DNA of 64,000 nucleotides from Williamsia limnetica (GTDB lineage Bacteria; Actinomycetota; Actinomycetes; Mycobacteriales; Mycobacteriaceae): the NCBI RefSeq assembly GCF_003217475.1, contig NZ_QJSP01000005.1:248001-312000 (forward strand). The letters run 5' to 3'. Of the stretch, positions 41,265 to 49,619 are shown one piece after another (the stretch's first letter is position 1; each line of letters starts with the position of its first letter). The translations under genes and the position numbers were made by a program. The notes under the pieces are model-generated. The model worked only from the letters and a program-made list of their open reading frames with translations, was not told the DNA's origin and made no database searches.

Positions 41265-41849
41265 TCACTCGGCTGTTTCGAGCGTTGCGGTGAAGGCGCC
41301 ACGTTGCTGGGCGATCAGCTCGACACCGCTGTCGATGTGACCGATGCGGGCGATACCGGCGTAATACGGGGCGTCGCCGTAGTAGAGGACGAAGTCTCCT
41401 GCCGGCGCGTAGTAACCGACGTCCCCTATGTCCGGGTCCTCGCCGGCCGGCATTGATTCCATGCTCAGCTCGTTCGGAAGTGGTCCGGTCTTCTCGACGT
41501 TGTTGTGGTCAGCGAGGGTGAGGGTCAGGGGCAGCATCCCGAGTATGTCTGCTCCGGCCGGTGTGTCCCAGATGGTCGCGGTGGCGGTCTGGTCTCCGAT
41601 ACGGATGGTGATCGAGGTGCCATTGGCACTCTTCGTACGGACGGATCGGTCCGGTGATGAGCGTGAGGGCCCTGCTTGTGACGACTCTGGTTGCAACGAT
41701 TCCGGTTGTGCTTGTTCGACCTCGTGGTCCTCGCTCCCCGATGAGCAGGCGACCGTGCCTGCTACGAGGAATGCGGCGATGACAGTGGTGCAGACGCCGT
41801 CGCGGTGACGTCGTGCACCGATGGTGGTGCTGCGACCTGGAAATCTCAT
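41265..41849 (-). CDS. Lipoprotein with a cyclophilin-like domain
   Basis: This 194-residue lipoprotein has lipobox GTVAC (Cys35), a Ser/Gln/Glu-rich linker (36-75) and a C-terminal cyclophilin-like fold (about 78-190). Recognisable segments are TSITIRIGDQTATATIWDTPAG and GDVGYYAPAGDFVLYYGDAPYYAGIARIGHI. The family is found in many bacteria without a defined role; prolyl-isomerase activity is doubtful. ATG 41849 has AGGAG upstream. It is the third gene of an operon with the SDR and alcohol dehydrogenase. Confidence 0.8.
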   Translation of the reverse strand: MRFPGRSTTIGARRHRDGVCTTVIAAFLVAGTVACSSGSEDHEVEQAQPESLQPESSQAGPSRSSPDRSVRTKSANGTSITIRIGDQTATATIWDTPAGADILGMLPLTLTLADHNNVEKTGPLPNELSMESMPAGEDPDIGDVGYYAPAGDFVLYYGDAPYYAGIARIGHIDSGVELIAQQRGAFTATLETAE

Positions 41850-41924
41850 GGTGGCTCCTGCCTGGACGTTGTGTGCGCGGCGCTTCACCGTCGACGGACG
41901 GATGGTCGGTAACGATCGAGGGAG

Positions 41925-42692
41925 TCACAGGCCGACGGTTTGTCCGCCGTCGATGACGAGGGCGTGGCCGGTGGTGAACGCGCCGAGGTCGGAGCTGAGC
42001 CATTGCACGGCAGAGGCTATCTCTTCCGGGCGGCCCATCCGCCCGACGGGTTCCTGGGCGATGACGCGGTCGCGACCTTCGGGGGTTCCGCCTGAGAACC
42101 GTCCCATCATGGGCGTTTCGATGATGCCGGGGCAGATGGCGTTGATGCGGATACCGGTGGCCGCGTAGTCGAGAGCGGCGGATTTGGTCATCCCGATCAC
42201 GCCGTGTTTGACAGCGGTGTAAGCGCTTTGACCGCGGATGCCGATGACTCCGGCACCGGAGGACGTGTTGACGATCGAACCGCCGCCGGACTCGAGTAGC
42301 AGTGGTATCTGATGCTTCATGCACAGGTAGACGCTCTTGAGGTTGACAGCGACGAGGCGGTCCCAGTCGTCCTCGTCGATGTCTGCCAGAGGTGAGACGG
42401 GTTGCTCGATACCGGCGTTGTTGAAGGCGATGTCGAGTTGTCCGAAGGCGTCGATGGTGGCGTCGAGGGCGGCGGCGATGTCGTCGCTGCTGGTGACGTT
42501 GCAGCGCGCCGCGATGGACCGCCCGCCCTGTTCTTCGATGAGGCCCGCAGTGGCCGAGGCGCTGTCGATGTCGATGTCGGTGGCGACGACGTTGGCGCCC
42601 GAGGCGGCGAAAGCCACCGCTGTTGCGCGACCTATTCCACTGCCGGCGCCGGTGATGAAGACGGTTTTTCCGGTGAAGTCGTTGTTCGGCAT
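41925..42692 (-). CDS. Short-chain dehydrogenase/reductase
   Basis: This 255-residue classical SDR has cofactor motif TGAGSGIG (about 12-19), the NNAG segment near 90, catalytic Ser in NTSSGAG near 142 and YTAVK near 157. An Asp at the end of the second beta strand (ATDIDID) suggests NAD rather than NADP. It lies 28 bases downstream of the zinc alcohol dehydrogenase gene and probably acts in the same pathway, oxidising an alcohol or ketone; the substrate is unknown. Confidence 0.87.
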   Translation of the reverse strand: MPNNDFTGKTVFITGAGSGIGRATAVAFAASGANVVATDIDIDSASATAGLIEEQGGRSIAARCNVTSSDDIAAALDATIDAFGQLDIAFNNAGIEQPVSPLADIDEDDWDRLVAVNLKSVYLCMKHQIPLLLESGGGSIVNTSSGAGVIGIRGQSAYTAVKHGVIGMTKSAALDYAATGIRINAICPGIIETPMMGRFSGGTPEGRDRVIAQEPVGRMGRPEEIASAVQWLSSDLGAFTTGHALVIDGGQTVGL

Positions 42693-42720
42693 GGTATCTC
42701 CGATCTCGTTGAGCGGTTCG

Positions 42721-43740
42721 TCAGACGGTGAGCAAGGCTTTGGTGGCGCGGCGCTGGTCCATCGCTGCGTAGGCGTCGGCGGCCTGTTCGAGTGGGAGGG
42801 TGAGGTCGAAGACCTTTCCGGGGTCGATGGTGCGGTTCCAGATCAGGTCGATGAGCTCCGGCAGGAAGCGTCGGACCGGTGCCGGCCCGCCGTGCAGGTG
42901 GATGCCGGAGAAGAACAGTTCGAGGCCGGGTAGATCCACATCGTGGGAGACACCGACATACCCGACGTGTCCTCCGGGGCGGGTGGAGCGGATGGCTTGC
43001 ATCATGGACTCCTGGGTGCCGACGGCTTCGATGACCGAATGCGCTCCCAGTCCGCCGGTGAGTTCTTTGATCTTGGTGACGCCGTCGTCTCCACGTTCTT
43101 CGACGATGTCGGTGGCGCCGAACTCGAGAGCAAGCTTTTGACGGTCGGCGTGACGGCTCATGGCGATGATGCGTCGGGCGCCGAGTTGTTTGGCGGCGAG
43201 CACACCGAGGAGGCCGACGGCTCCATCTCCGACGACGGCGACAGTCTTCCCTGGTCCCGACTCGGCGGCGACGGCAGCGAACCATCCGGTACCCAGGACG
43301 TCGGAGGCTGCCAGGAGTGACGGGATGAGGTCGGCGTCCGGCGCTCCGGGGGTGGCGACGAGGGTGCCGTCGGCCAGCGGGATGCGTGCGTATTCGGCTT
43401 GGGTCCCGATCTCGCCCATGACCTGGGCGTGCACGCACCGCGATTGGTAGCCGGCCTGGCAGATCTCGCAGGTGTTGTCGGAGGCGAAAAAGGATCCGAC
43501 GACGAAATCGCCGACCGCCACGCTCGTCACGGCAGCACCGATCGCGGTCACGGTGCCGACGTATTCGTGCCCCATCGGAATCCGGTCGGCAGGGTCGTCG
43601 CCGCGATAGGGCCACAGGTCCGACCCGCACACGCAGGTCGCCGCGATCTTGATGATGGCGTCGGTGGGTTCGATGATCACCGGGTCAGGGCGGTCCTCGA
43701 CCTGCACGACGCCGGGTTTGCTCAGGATGACTCCACGCAT
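42721..43740 (-). CDS. Zinc-dependent alcohol dehydrogenase (MDR family)
   Basis: This 339-residue medium-chain dehydrogenase has catalytic zinc ligands in CVCGSDLWPYRG (Cys near 38) and GHEYVG, and NAD(P) binding at AVVGDGAVGLLGVLAAKQLG. The structural zinc lobe (DNTCEICQAGYQSRC) has three cysteines; the first of the usual four appears to be Asp. ATG 43740 is used because AGGAG lies upstream and the longer frame is non-homologous. It is the first gene of an operon with the SDR and lipoprotein, divergent from a helix-turn-helix regulator that likely controls it. Confidence 0.88.
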   Translation of the reverse strand: MRGVILSKPGVVQVEDRPDPVIIEPTDAIIKIAATCVCGSDLWPYRGDDPADRIPMGHEYVGTVTAIGAAVTSVAVGDFVVGSFFASDNTCEICQAGYQSRCVHAQVMGEIGTQAEYARIPLADGTLVATPGAPDADLIPSLLAASDVLGTGWFAAVAAESGPGKTVAVVGDGAVGLLGVLAAKQLGARRIIAMSRHADRQKLALEFGATDIVEERGDDGVTKIKELTGGLGAHSVIEAVGTQESMMQAIRSTRPGGHVGYVGVSHDVDLPGLELFFSGIHLHGGPAPVRRFLPELIDLIWNRTIDPGKVFDLTLPLEQAADAYAAMDQRRATKALLTV

Positions 43741-43885
43741 GTTCTCTCCTCTTGTTGGCGCATGTTCTTCGCTCTTGTTGGCTTGCACCCAGAAAACCAA
43801 CGATGTCGGTGGTGGGGGAGTCCCTGATGTGAGGTGTACTGACAGGGCATCCCTGGATGGGGGATACGGACCTACGCTGGCTGTC

Positions 43886-44755
43886 ATGGACAACCGCTCC
43901 GAGGTACGTGAGTTCTTGATGTCGCGGCGGGCGAAGGTGACTCCCGAGGCGGCCGGTCTGCCGGCCGGGCCGAACCGGCGGGTGGCCGGCCTGCGGCGCA
44001 GCGAGGTCGCGACCCTGGCCGGGGTCAGTGTGGAGTACTACGCCCGACTCGAGCGGGGCACGATCGCCGGTGCGTCGGCGGCAGTGCTCGATGCGATCGC
44101 GCGGGCGCTGCAGCTCGATGAAACGGAACGGTCGCACCTGCTCGATCTGGCCCGCGCCGCCGACGGCATACCCACCTCCGGTCGTCCGCGGCGACGCAGC
44201 GGCAAACCCGCACCCCTGCGGATCGGTCTGCAGTGGGCGTTGGGCTCGATCACCGATGCCGTCGCGTTCGTCCGCAATCAGCATCAAGATCTGCTGGCCA
44301 CCAATGAGCTGGGCGCGGCGTTCTATTCACCGGTCATCGGTGATGGTGGGCGTGTACCCAACCTCGCCCGATTCCAGTTCCTCGACCCGGCCTCGAAAGA
44401 CTTCTACCCCGACTGGGATCTGTTCGCCGAAATGTGTGTCTCGATCATGCGGGCCGAGGCCGGCCGGGACCCCTACGACAAGGGTCTGCAGGATCTGGTC
44501 GGTGAACTATCCACGCGCAGCGACGTATTCCGGACCTTGTGGGGTGCGCACAACGTGCGCACCCACGGGTCGGGTACCAAACGTTTCAACCACCCCGTTG
44601 TCGGCGAGGTGAGCCTGGCGTACGAGGAACTCGTGATCACAGCCGATCCCGGGTCGATCATGATGGTCTACACCGCAGAACCGGGCTCGCCGAGCGCTGA
44701 GCGACTGAGGCTGCTCGGCTCGTGGGCTGCCGAACGAAGCGACGTCCAGTCCTGA
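43886..44755 (+). CDS. Helix-turn-helix regulator with MmyB-like ligand domain
   Basis: This 289-residue XRE-type regulator has a helix-turn-helix at about 8-85 (VAGLRRSEVATLAGVSVEYYARLERG) and a C-terminal MmyB-like ligand-binding domain (about 105-280). It is divergent from the alcohol dehydrogenase operon with 145 bases between the starts, and members of this family commonly repress the neighbouring oxidoreductase gene. ATG 43886 lies 7 bases after a TACGCT -10 box (43873-43878), suggesting a leaderless mRNA. The repeated CCCTG words at 43822-43856 are possible operator parts. Confidence 0.85.
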   Translation: MDNRSEVREFLMSRRAKVTPEAAGLPAGPNRRVAGLRRSEVATLAGVSVEYYARLERGTIAGASAAVLDAIARALQLDETERSHLLDLARAADGIPTSGRPRRRSGKPAPLRIGLQWALGSITDAVAFVRNQHQDLLATNELGAAFYSPVIGDGGRVPNLARFQFLDPASKDFYPDWDLFAEMCVSIMRAEAGRDPYDKGLQDLVGELSTRSDVFRTLWGAHNVRTHGSGTKRFNHPVVGEVSLAYEELVITADPGSIMMVYTAEPGSPSAERLRLLGSWAAERSDVQS

Positions 44756-44787
44756 AACACCAAAACCCACGTCGAAGGAGAGCTTGA

Positions 44788-45033
44788 CTCGGTCAAACCG
44801 TCTTCGTGACCGAGGGAGTGGGGCTGTGCCAGCGCCGCGGCGGACCGATCGAGGTCATCCGCCCCGGCGATCCAGTCCTGTTCGAAGTCGGCGAAGAACA
44901 CTGGCACGGAGCCGCACCCGACCGTCTCATGGTCCACCTGGCCATCAACGAAGCCGACGACCACGACGCGGCCGAATGGCTTTCGCCGGTCACCGACTCC
45001 GAATACCTCGTGGTAAGTCCCCATACGGACTGA
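44788..45033 (+). pseudogene. 5'-truncated cupin-domain gene
   Basis: The reading frame LGQTVFVTEGVGLCQRRGG..., followed by VGEEHWHGAAPDRLMVHLA, is the C-terminal half of a small cupin like those next to carboxymuconolactone decarboxylases. The metal-binding half normally before LGQT is missing, and an in-frame stop (TGA 44785-44787) directly precedes the homologous part. An internal GTG at 44806 could start a 75-residue product without the first metal-ligand strand. This is probably a deletion remnant, in the 325-base gap between the MmyB-type regulator and the DUF2339 gene. Confidence 0.65.
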
Positions 45034-45080
45034 GTAGTGCTACTCATCCGCCGCGGGCCCGCAGCCGCGACGATCGATGC

Positions 45081-47261
45081 ATGACCGAACAGAACCAAGC
45101 CGTCATCAGCCGGCTTTCCGCCGAGTTCAACTCTTTGTCGAGTCAGTTTGCTCGTGTGTCGGGCGATCTGACCGAACTGCACACCGTGCTGGCCGCGCTC
45201 GAAGCGCCGGTGTCGGCCCCCGAAACCCCAGAGAAACCCGAATCGGCGACCGAACCCCGGCCGGTGTCCCAGTCCCAACCGGCGTCCCAGCCCCAGCCTG
45301 CGCCGCAGCCCCGACCGGCGCCGCAGGCTGGGCCCGCGCCGCAGCAGTACGGACCCGGTCCGGGCCCGCAGCAGGGACCCGGCTCACCGTGGAGTCAGGG
45401 GGCGCCCGGTCCCCGCGCCTACGTGGGTCAGCCGCAACGGGCCCCGTACCCGTCGTGGATGCAGCCGGCCGTCGCAGCCCGTCCGGTCGCCCCGGGCGCA
45501 GCCCGTCCGGTCGACCCGGGCGCAGCCCGTCCGGTTGCCTCCGGCCGCCCCGTCGGCCCATATGCGCCGGGTGCAGCACCCTTGTTGCCGCCGCCCCCCG
45601 GTGGTCGCGGACCGGCCGGACCGCCCCCTCCCACCAAACCGTCTCTCTGGCAGCGGATGACCGCTGATCCCGGCGGAGGCCTGATCGGCAAGATCCTCGC
45701 TGTCGCCGGTGTCGCGGTCACTCTCATCGGTGTGGTGATGATGCTGGTCCTCGCCGCCCAGGCAGGGATTCTCCGTCCGGAGATCAGGGTGGCCGCCGGC
45801 GCCGTGCTGGCCGCCGTCCTGGTGATCGTCGCGGTCCGGATGGCCGATCGACCGGGCGGCCGGGTCGGCGCGATTGCGTTGTCCGCCACAGGCATCGCGG
45901 CAGCGTACTTCGACGTCGTCGCAGTGACGCGGTTCTACGATTGGCTCCCCGACTACGGGGGTCTGCTCCTGGCGGGACTGGTCACCTTCGGTGGTCTGCT
46001 GCTGGCCCGCCGCTGGGATTCGCAACATCTCGGACTGCTCGTTCTGATCCCGGTGTTCATCCTCGCTCCGGTCCTCACCGAGGGTCCGTCGCTGCTGCTC
46101 GTCGGGTTCATGCTCGCCATGGCGATCGGCTCGTTCCCGGTGCAGCTCGGCAAAGACTGGGTGCTGCTGCACGCTGCCCGCGTCACCGCCAGTACCGCGA
46201 CCCTGCTCGCCTGGATCGCCGCCAGTGCGGGGCACTCGGAATCGCACGTCGTCCTCGCGACGACCGCCATCGTCGGGAATGGGGTATTCGGTGTGGCCAC
46301 AGCGGCGATCCTGGCGCGCAAGTCGTCGCTACCTCAGCTGACCGCCCTGCTCGGCTGCGCCACAGTGGTTCCCGTGGTCTTCTCGCCGATCGCCCTCGAT
46401 CGCTGGGTGGCGGCAGTGATCATCGGCAGCGTCGCGGCACTGATCCTTGCTCTGGTGCTGTTCGACCGTAGGCTCCCGTCGGTGCCGCGCCGGATCTACG
46501 GGGCGGCCTCGGCCGTGACCGCTGTGATCGCCGCAGTCGTCGCGTTCGAGGGTCCGGTCCTGGCGCCGGTACTGCTCGCGATGTCCATCGTGATCGCCGT
46601 CGCCGGACGCTCTGATCTGGTGGCCCGGGTCATCGCAGCCCTCATCGGATTGTTCGGTGGTATCGGATTTCTCGCGATCTCGCCGCCGAATCAGCTGACG
46701 GTGTCCACCGACATCGAGACGCCCGTCGCGGCATCGATCGTGGTCGGCAGCGCACTTGCGGTCGCCGCGATCTGGCTGAATCTCTGGGCCTGGTACCGCG
46801 CGTCGACTGACGGGCCGTCGGCGGAGAACGTGCAGGCTTTCGGGATCATCGCCGCTCTCGGCTCGCTCTACGCGGTGACAGCCCTGACGGTGACCGCCGG
46901 GGTCGCAATCGGCGGTACCGAGGGTGGTTTCCTCGGCGGGCACATGGCTGCGACCATCTGCTGGATGGTTGTGGCTGCGACGCTGCTGATCATCTCCATC
47001 TCCATCGCCAAGGGACGCAGACGATTCGGTGGCATCAGCCGCAACGTCGCGGTGGGCGCCGGACTCGGACTGACCGCGGCAGCGGTGGCGAAGCTCTTCC
47101 TGTTCGACCTTGCGACACTCAACGGGATCTTCCGGGTCGCGGTGTTCATCGTCGTCGGGCTGATCCTGCTCGCCGTCGGCGCTGGATACGCCCGGGCACT
47201 GGGCAACAGCGCAGCAGCCGAAGGAGGCCCGGACAACACCCCGGTCGGGGCCCAGCCCTGA
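45081..47261 (+). CDS. DUF2339 large membrane protein
   Basis: This 726-residue protein has an N-terminal coiled-coil segment (about 1-45), a Pro/Gln/Ala-rich linker (45-190) and about 18-20 transmembrane helices from residue 205 to the end, matching DUF2339. The linker contains AARPVAPG/AARPVDPG repeats encoded by 24-base units from 45474. The family's function is unknown. ATG 45081 has no clear ribosome site. A perfect 16-base palindrome, TGAGTAGTGCTACTCA (45031-45046), lies 34 bases upstream at the end of the cupin remnant and could be an operator. Confidence 0.82.
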   Translation: MTEQNQAVISRLSAEFNSLSSQFARVSGDLTELHTVLAALEAPVSAPETPEKPESATEPRPVSQSQPASQPQPAPQPRPAPQAGPAPQQYGPGPGPQQGPGSPWSQGAPGPRAYVGQPQRAPYPSWMQPAVAARPVAPGAARPVDPGAARPVASGRPVGPYAPGAAPLLPPPPGGRGPAGPPPPTKPSLWQRMTADPGGGLIGKILAVAGVAVTLIGVVMMLVLAAQAGILRPEIRVAAGAVLAAVLVIVAVRMADRPGGRVGAIALSATGIAAAYFDVVAVTRFYDWLPDYGGLLLAGLVTFGGLLLARRWDSQHLGLLVLIPVFILAPVLTEGPSLLLVGFMLAMAIGSFPVQLGKDWVLLHAARVTASTATLLAWIAASAGHSESHVVLATTAIVGNGVFGVATAAILARKSSLPQLTALLGCATVVPVVFSPIALDRWVAAVIIGSVAALILALVLFDRRLPSVPRRIYGAASAVTAVIAAVVAFEGPVLAPVLLAMSIVIAVAGRSDLVARVIAALIGLFGGIGFLAISPPNQLTVSTDIETPVAASIVVGSALAVAAIWLNLWAWYRASTDGPSAENVQAFGIIAALGSLYAVTALTVTAGVAIGGTEGGFLGGHMAATICWMVVAATLLIISISIAKGRRRFGGISRNVAVGAGLGLTAAAVAKLFLFDLATLNGIFRVAVFIVVGLILLAVGAGYARALGNSAAAEGGPDNTPVGAQP

Positions 47262-47281
47262 CATCCAGCTTCGATCGCAGT

Positions 47282-47310
47282 CGTGCCCGCCACCTCCGGT
47301 GGCGGGCACG
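47282..47310. terminator. Bidirectional terminator between DUF2339 and TetR genes
   Basis: A perfect 13-base-pair GC-rich stem, CGTGCCCGCCACC, with a 3-base loop lies midway between the convergent stops at 47261 and 47319. No T run follows on either side. Confidence 0.7.
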
Positions 47311-47318
47311 CCGCGTTG

Positions 47319-47906
47319 TCAGCCCAAGCCCGCAACGATCGCCGCTGCCAATGCAGCCCGGTCGTTGGTCGTCGACGTTCCCGCGATCAGTTGATGAACC
47401 TGCCCATCGAGCGAGGCCACGAGCAAACGGGCTCGCATCGGGGCGGTGGACTCCGGGATGCCGGTACGGACGAGGTGCGGGATCATCCGGTCTGCGAGCA
47501 CCTCGGTGAGAGCGGCGAATCCGGCGATCAATTCGGGTGTACGGGGCGCGAGTTCACGCATCACAGCGTGTGCGCGGGGATGGAGGCCATTGAGATCGAC
47601 GACAGTCCCCACCATCGCAGTGACCATCTCGTCGCGGTTTGGTTCCTCGGCATCGAATCGATCGCACAGCGCAAGCAGGGTGGCGGTCGCCTCGGCCAGG
47701 TGTCGCAGCGTGAGTTCGGCCAGGATCGCTTGCTTGTTCGGAAAGTACTGGTAGAGCGATCCGATGGAGACACCGGCCAGGTCGGCGATCCGATTGGTGG
47801 TCCCCGCTGTGCCCTCGTCATCGAAAACGCGAGTAGCCGCTTCGAGGATGGTGTCGACCATGAAGCGGGACCGGTCCTGAACTGGCTTCTTGCGTGCCTG
47901 ACTCAT
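47319..47906 (-). CDS. TetR-family transcriptional regulator
   Basis: This 195-residue regulator has a helix-turn-helix at about 15-62 (TTNRIADLAGVSIGSLYQYFPNKQAIL) and a C-terminal domain of the TetR_C_13-like type. ATG 47906 begins MSQARKKPVQDRS, the usual basic opening of this group. It is divergent from an alpha/beta hydrolase gene, with 52 bases between the starts, so it very probably regulates that gene and itself. Confidence 0.87.
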   Translation of the reverse strand: MSQARKKPVQDRSRFMVDTILEAATRVFDDEGTAGTTNRIADLAGVSIGSLYQYFPNKQAILAELTLRHLAEATATLLALCDRFDAEEPNRDEMVTAMVGTVVDLNGLHPRAHAVMRELAPRTPELIAGFAALTEVLADRMIPHLVRTGIPESTAPMRARLLVASLDGQVHQLIAGTSTTNDRAALAAAIVAGLG

Positions 47907-47958
47907 GGCGACCCAAAGCGAGTTGTCACGGCAGCGCCCTTCACCAATGCTCAAGAGT

Positions 47959-48888
47959 ATGAACGCGATCGAATATACCGAGGTCGACGAATACTCGGCG
48001 TTCCTTCCGGAGCGCTTCCGTGCGCTCGTTCGTCCACCGACCGACAGCTGGTGGACGTGGCGTAGCACCCGAGTCCACATCGCGCGGGCAGCGGACCCGT
48101 CTGCTGCGGTGCGGGTGATGGTCATCCACGGCGCTGGTGGCCACGCCGGTGCACTGTGGCCCGGTGCTGCGGTGGTCGCGGCACAGGGTGCCGAGGTGTT
48201 CGCGCCGGACCTGCCGCTCTACGGAAGAACGGAGGTCCGCGACCCCGGCAACATCCGCTATCGCGATTGGGTGGATCTGCTGTGCGAGCTCATCGTTGCA
48301 GAAAAGGCGAGTGATCCGCGCCCTCTGATCCTGTTCGGGGCAAGCATGGGCGGCCTCCTTGCGTACGAAGCAGCCGCACGCACGGGCATCGTCGATGCGG
48401 TGGTGGCCACGTGCTTGCTCGACACCGCCGACGTCGCAGCCCGCGAAGCCGCCGCTCGGTGGGCGATCCTGGGGCGCAACGCACCTCGGACACTGCCGGT
48501 GATCGCGAAGGTCGCCGGGAAGCTACGCGTACCGGTCCGGTGGCTGACCCCGATGTCCGCGATGAGCAACAACCCGGCACTCGCCCGCCTCTGCGCGAGC
48601 GATCCGCTCGGCGGTGGCGGACGGATCCCGCTGGGCTTCCTGGCCGACTGGTTCACGTTCGCGCACACCGAGCCCGAAGACTACCGCGGACCGGCGGTGA
48701 CCCTTGCCCACCCTGGGGCCGACCGCTGGACGCCTCCGCAACTCAGCGAGCGGTTCCTGAGCAGGATCGCCGGACCGACCAACGCCGTGCGCCTGGAGAA
48801 CTGCGGGCATTTTCCTGTCGAAGATCCCGGCCTGACCCAACTCGAGGCGACCGCCCGTTCCGTCCTCGCCGCAGTCGCGCGCTCGTGA
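47959..48888 (+). CDS. Alpha/beta hydrolase
   Basis: This 309-residue alpha/beta hydrolase has the oxyanion segment VIHGAGGHAG (near 58), nucleophile Ser in FGASMGG (near 130) and His in NCGHFPVEDPG (near 283). It resembles lysophospholipase or esterase members of mycolata. ATG 47959 is preferred; ATG 47947 and the longer frame are possible, since the spacer to the divergent TetR gene is short. Substrate unknown; control by the adjacent TetR is likely. Confidence 0.84.
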   Translation: MNAIEYTEVDEYSAFLPERFRALVRPPTDSWWTWRSTRVHIARAADPSAAVRVMVIHGAGGHAGALWPGAAVVAAQGAEVFAPDLPLYGRTEVRDPGNIRYRDWVDLLCELIVAEKASDPRPLILFGASMGGLLAYEAAARTGIVDAVVATCLLDTADVAAREAAARWAILGRNAPRTLPVIAKVAGKLRVPVRWLTPMSAMSNNPALARLCASDPLGGGGRIPLGFLADWFTFAHTEPEDYRGPAVTLAHPGADRWTPPQLSERFLSRIAGPTNAVRLENCGHFPVEDPGLTQLEATARSVLAAVARS

Positions 48889-48895
48889 CCCAGAA

Positions 48896-48963
48896 AGTTC
48901 GCGCCATCTACGTGCATACGCGCCGGTTGCAACCGGCGCGTATGCAGGCACCTGGCGCGAACT
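48896..48963. terminator. 68-base palindrome with unrelated sequence (copy E)
   Basis: A two-tier palindrome is centred at 48929.5. The outer 11-base arm is AGTTCGCGCCA (48896-48906) with 48953-48963. The inner 17-base arm is TGCATACGCGCCGGTTG (48913-48929), perfectly paired with 48930-48946. Six mismatched positions separate the tiers. It begins 7 bases after the hydrolase stop. Length and spacing match the CAAAAGCACAC palindromes, but the words do not. Confidence 0.75.
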
Positions 48964-48994
48964 GTCAGGAATGGCCGCGGTGTAGCTTCGATCG

Positions 48995-49615
48995 ATGAGA
49001 GATGGCGACGTCCGCACCGAGCGCGGCCTCGAGAGGCTGATCTTCTTCACCGACGCTGTGGTGGCCATCGCGATCACGTTGGTGGTGCTGCCCCTGGTCG
49101 ATGAGGCCAAGGACCTCGGCAAGCGGTCTGTCGCGGAGTTCCTCTCGGAGGATTCGGCGGCACTGGTCGCCGCCGCCATCAGCTTCGTGGTGATCGGCGC
49201 GTTTTGGCGAGATCACCATCGTCTCTTCGAACGCGCGACGGGGTACACACCAACCCTGTTGAGGGCCAACCTGCTCTGGCTGGCCGGAGTTGTGTTCTTG
49301 CCGGTCGCCACCGTCCTCTACGTCTCCGCGGGCAAAGGAGACCGGGTCGCCATCGCGGTCTACCTCGGGACGGTCACCGCCGTGATGTTCATGAGCCGAA
49401 TCGAAGAGGGCATCCTGATCCGCTCCGGTTTACGTTCGGGTCCACCCTTGGCGACGACAGATCTGTGGATCGAGACGACACCACTGTTCCTGATCTCCGT
49501 CGCGCTGGTCCTCGCACTCGCATTCCCGGCGCTCGGTCTCTGGCCCGTGCTGATCCTGTTGCTGTCGAGACCGGTCATCCGCCTCGCCGCGATGGTCATC
49601 GACCGTCGCGGCTGA
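48995..49615 (+). CDS. TMEM175-family (DUF1211) potassium-channel-like protein
   Basis: This 206-residue membrane protein with six helices begins with RGLERLIFFTDAVVAIAITLVVLPL. The FTDA motif corresponds to the FSD selectivity-forming segment of bacterial TMEM175 channels. It probably assembles as a tetramer conducting K+. ATG 48995 lies 6 bases after a TAGCTT -10 box (48983-48988), so translation is probably leaderless. The stop is 4 bases from the mmpL3 stop on the other strand. Confidence 0.85.
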   Translation: MRDGDVRTERGLERLIFFTDAVVAIAITLVVLPLVDEAKDLGKRSVAEFLSEDSAALVAAAISFVVIGAFWRDHHRLFERATGYTPTLLRANLLWLAGVVFLPVATVLYVSAGKGDRVAIAVYLGTVTAVMFMSRIEEGILIRSGLRSGPPLATTDLWIETTPLFLISVALVLALAFPALGLWPVLILLLSRPVIRLAAMVIDRRG

Positions 49616-49619
49616 GGCC

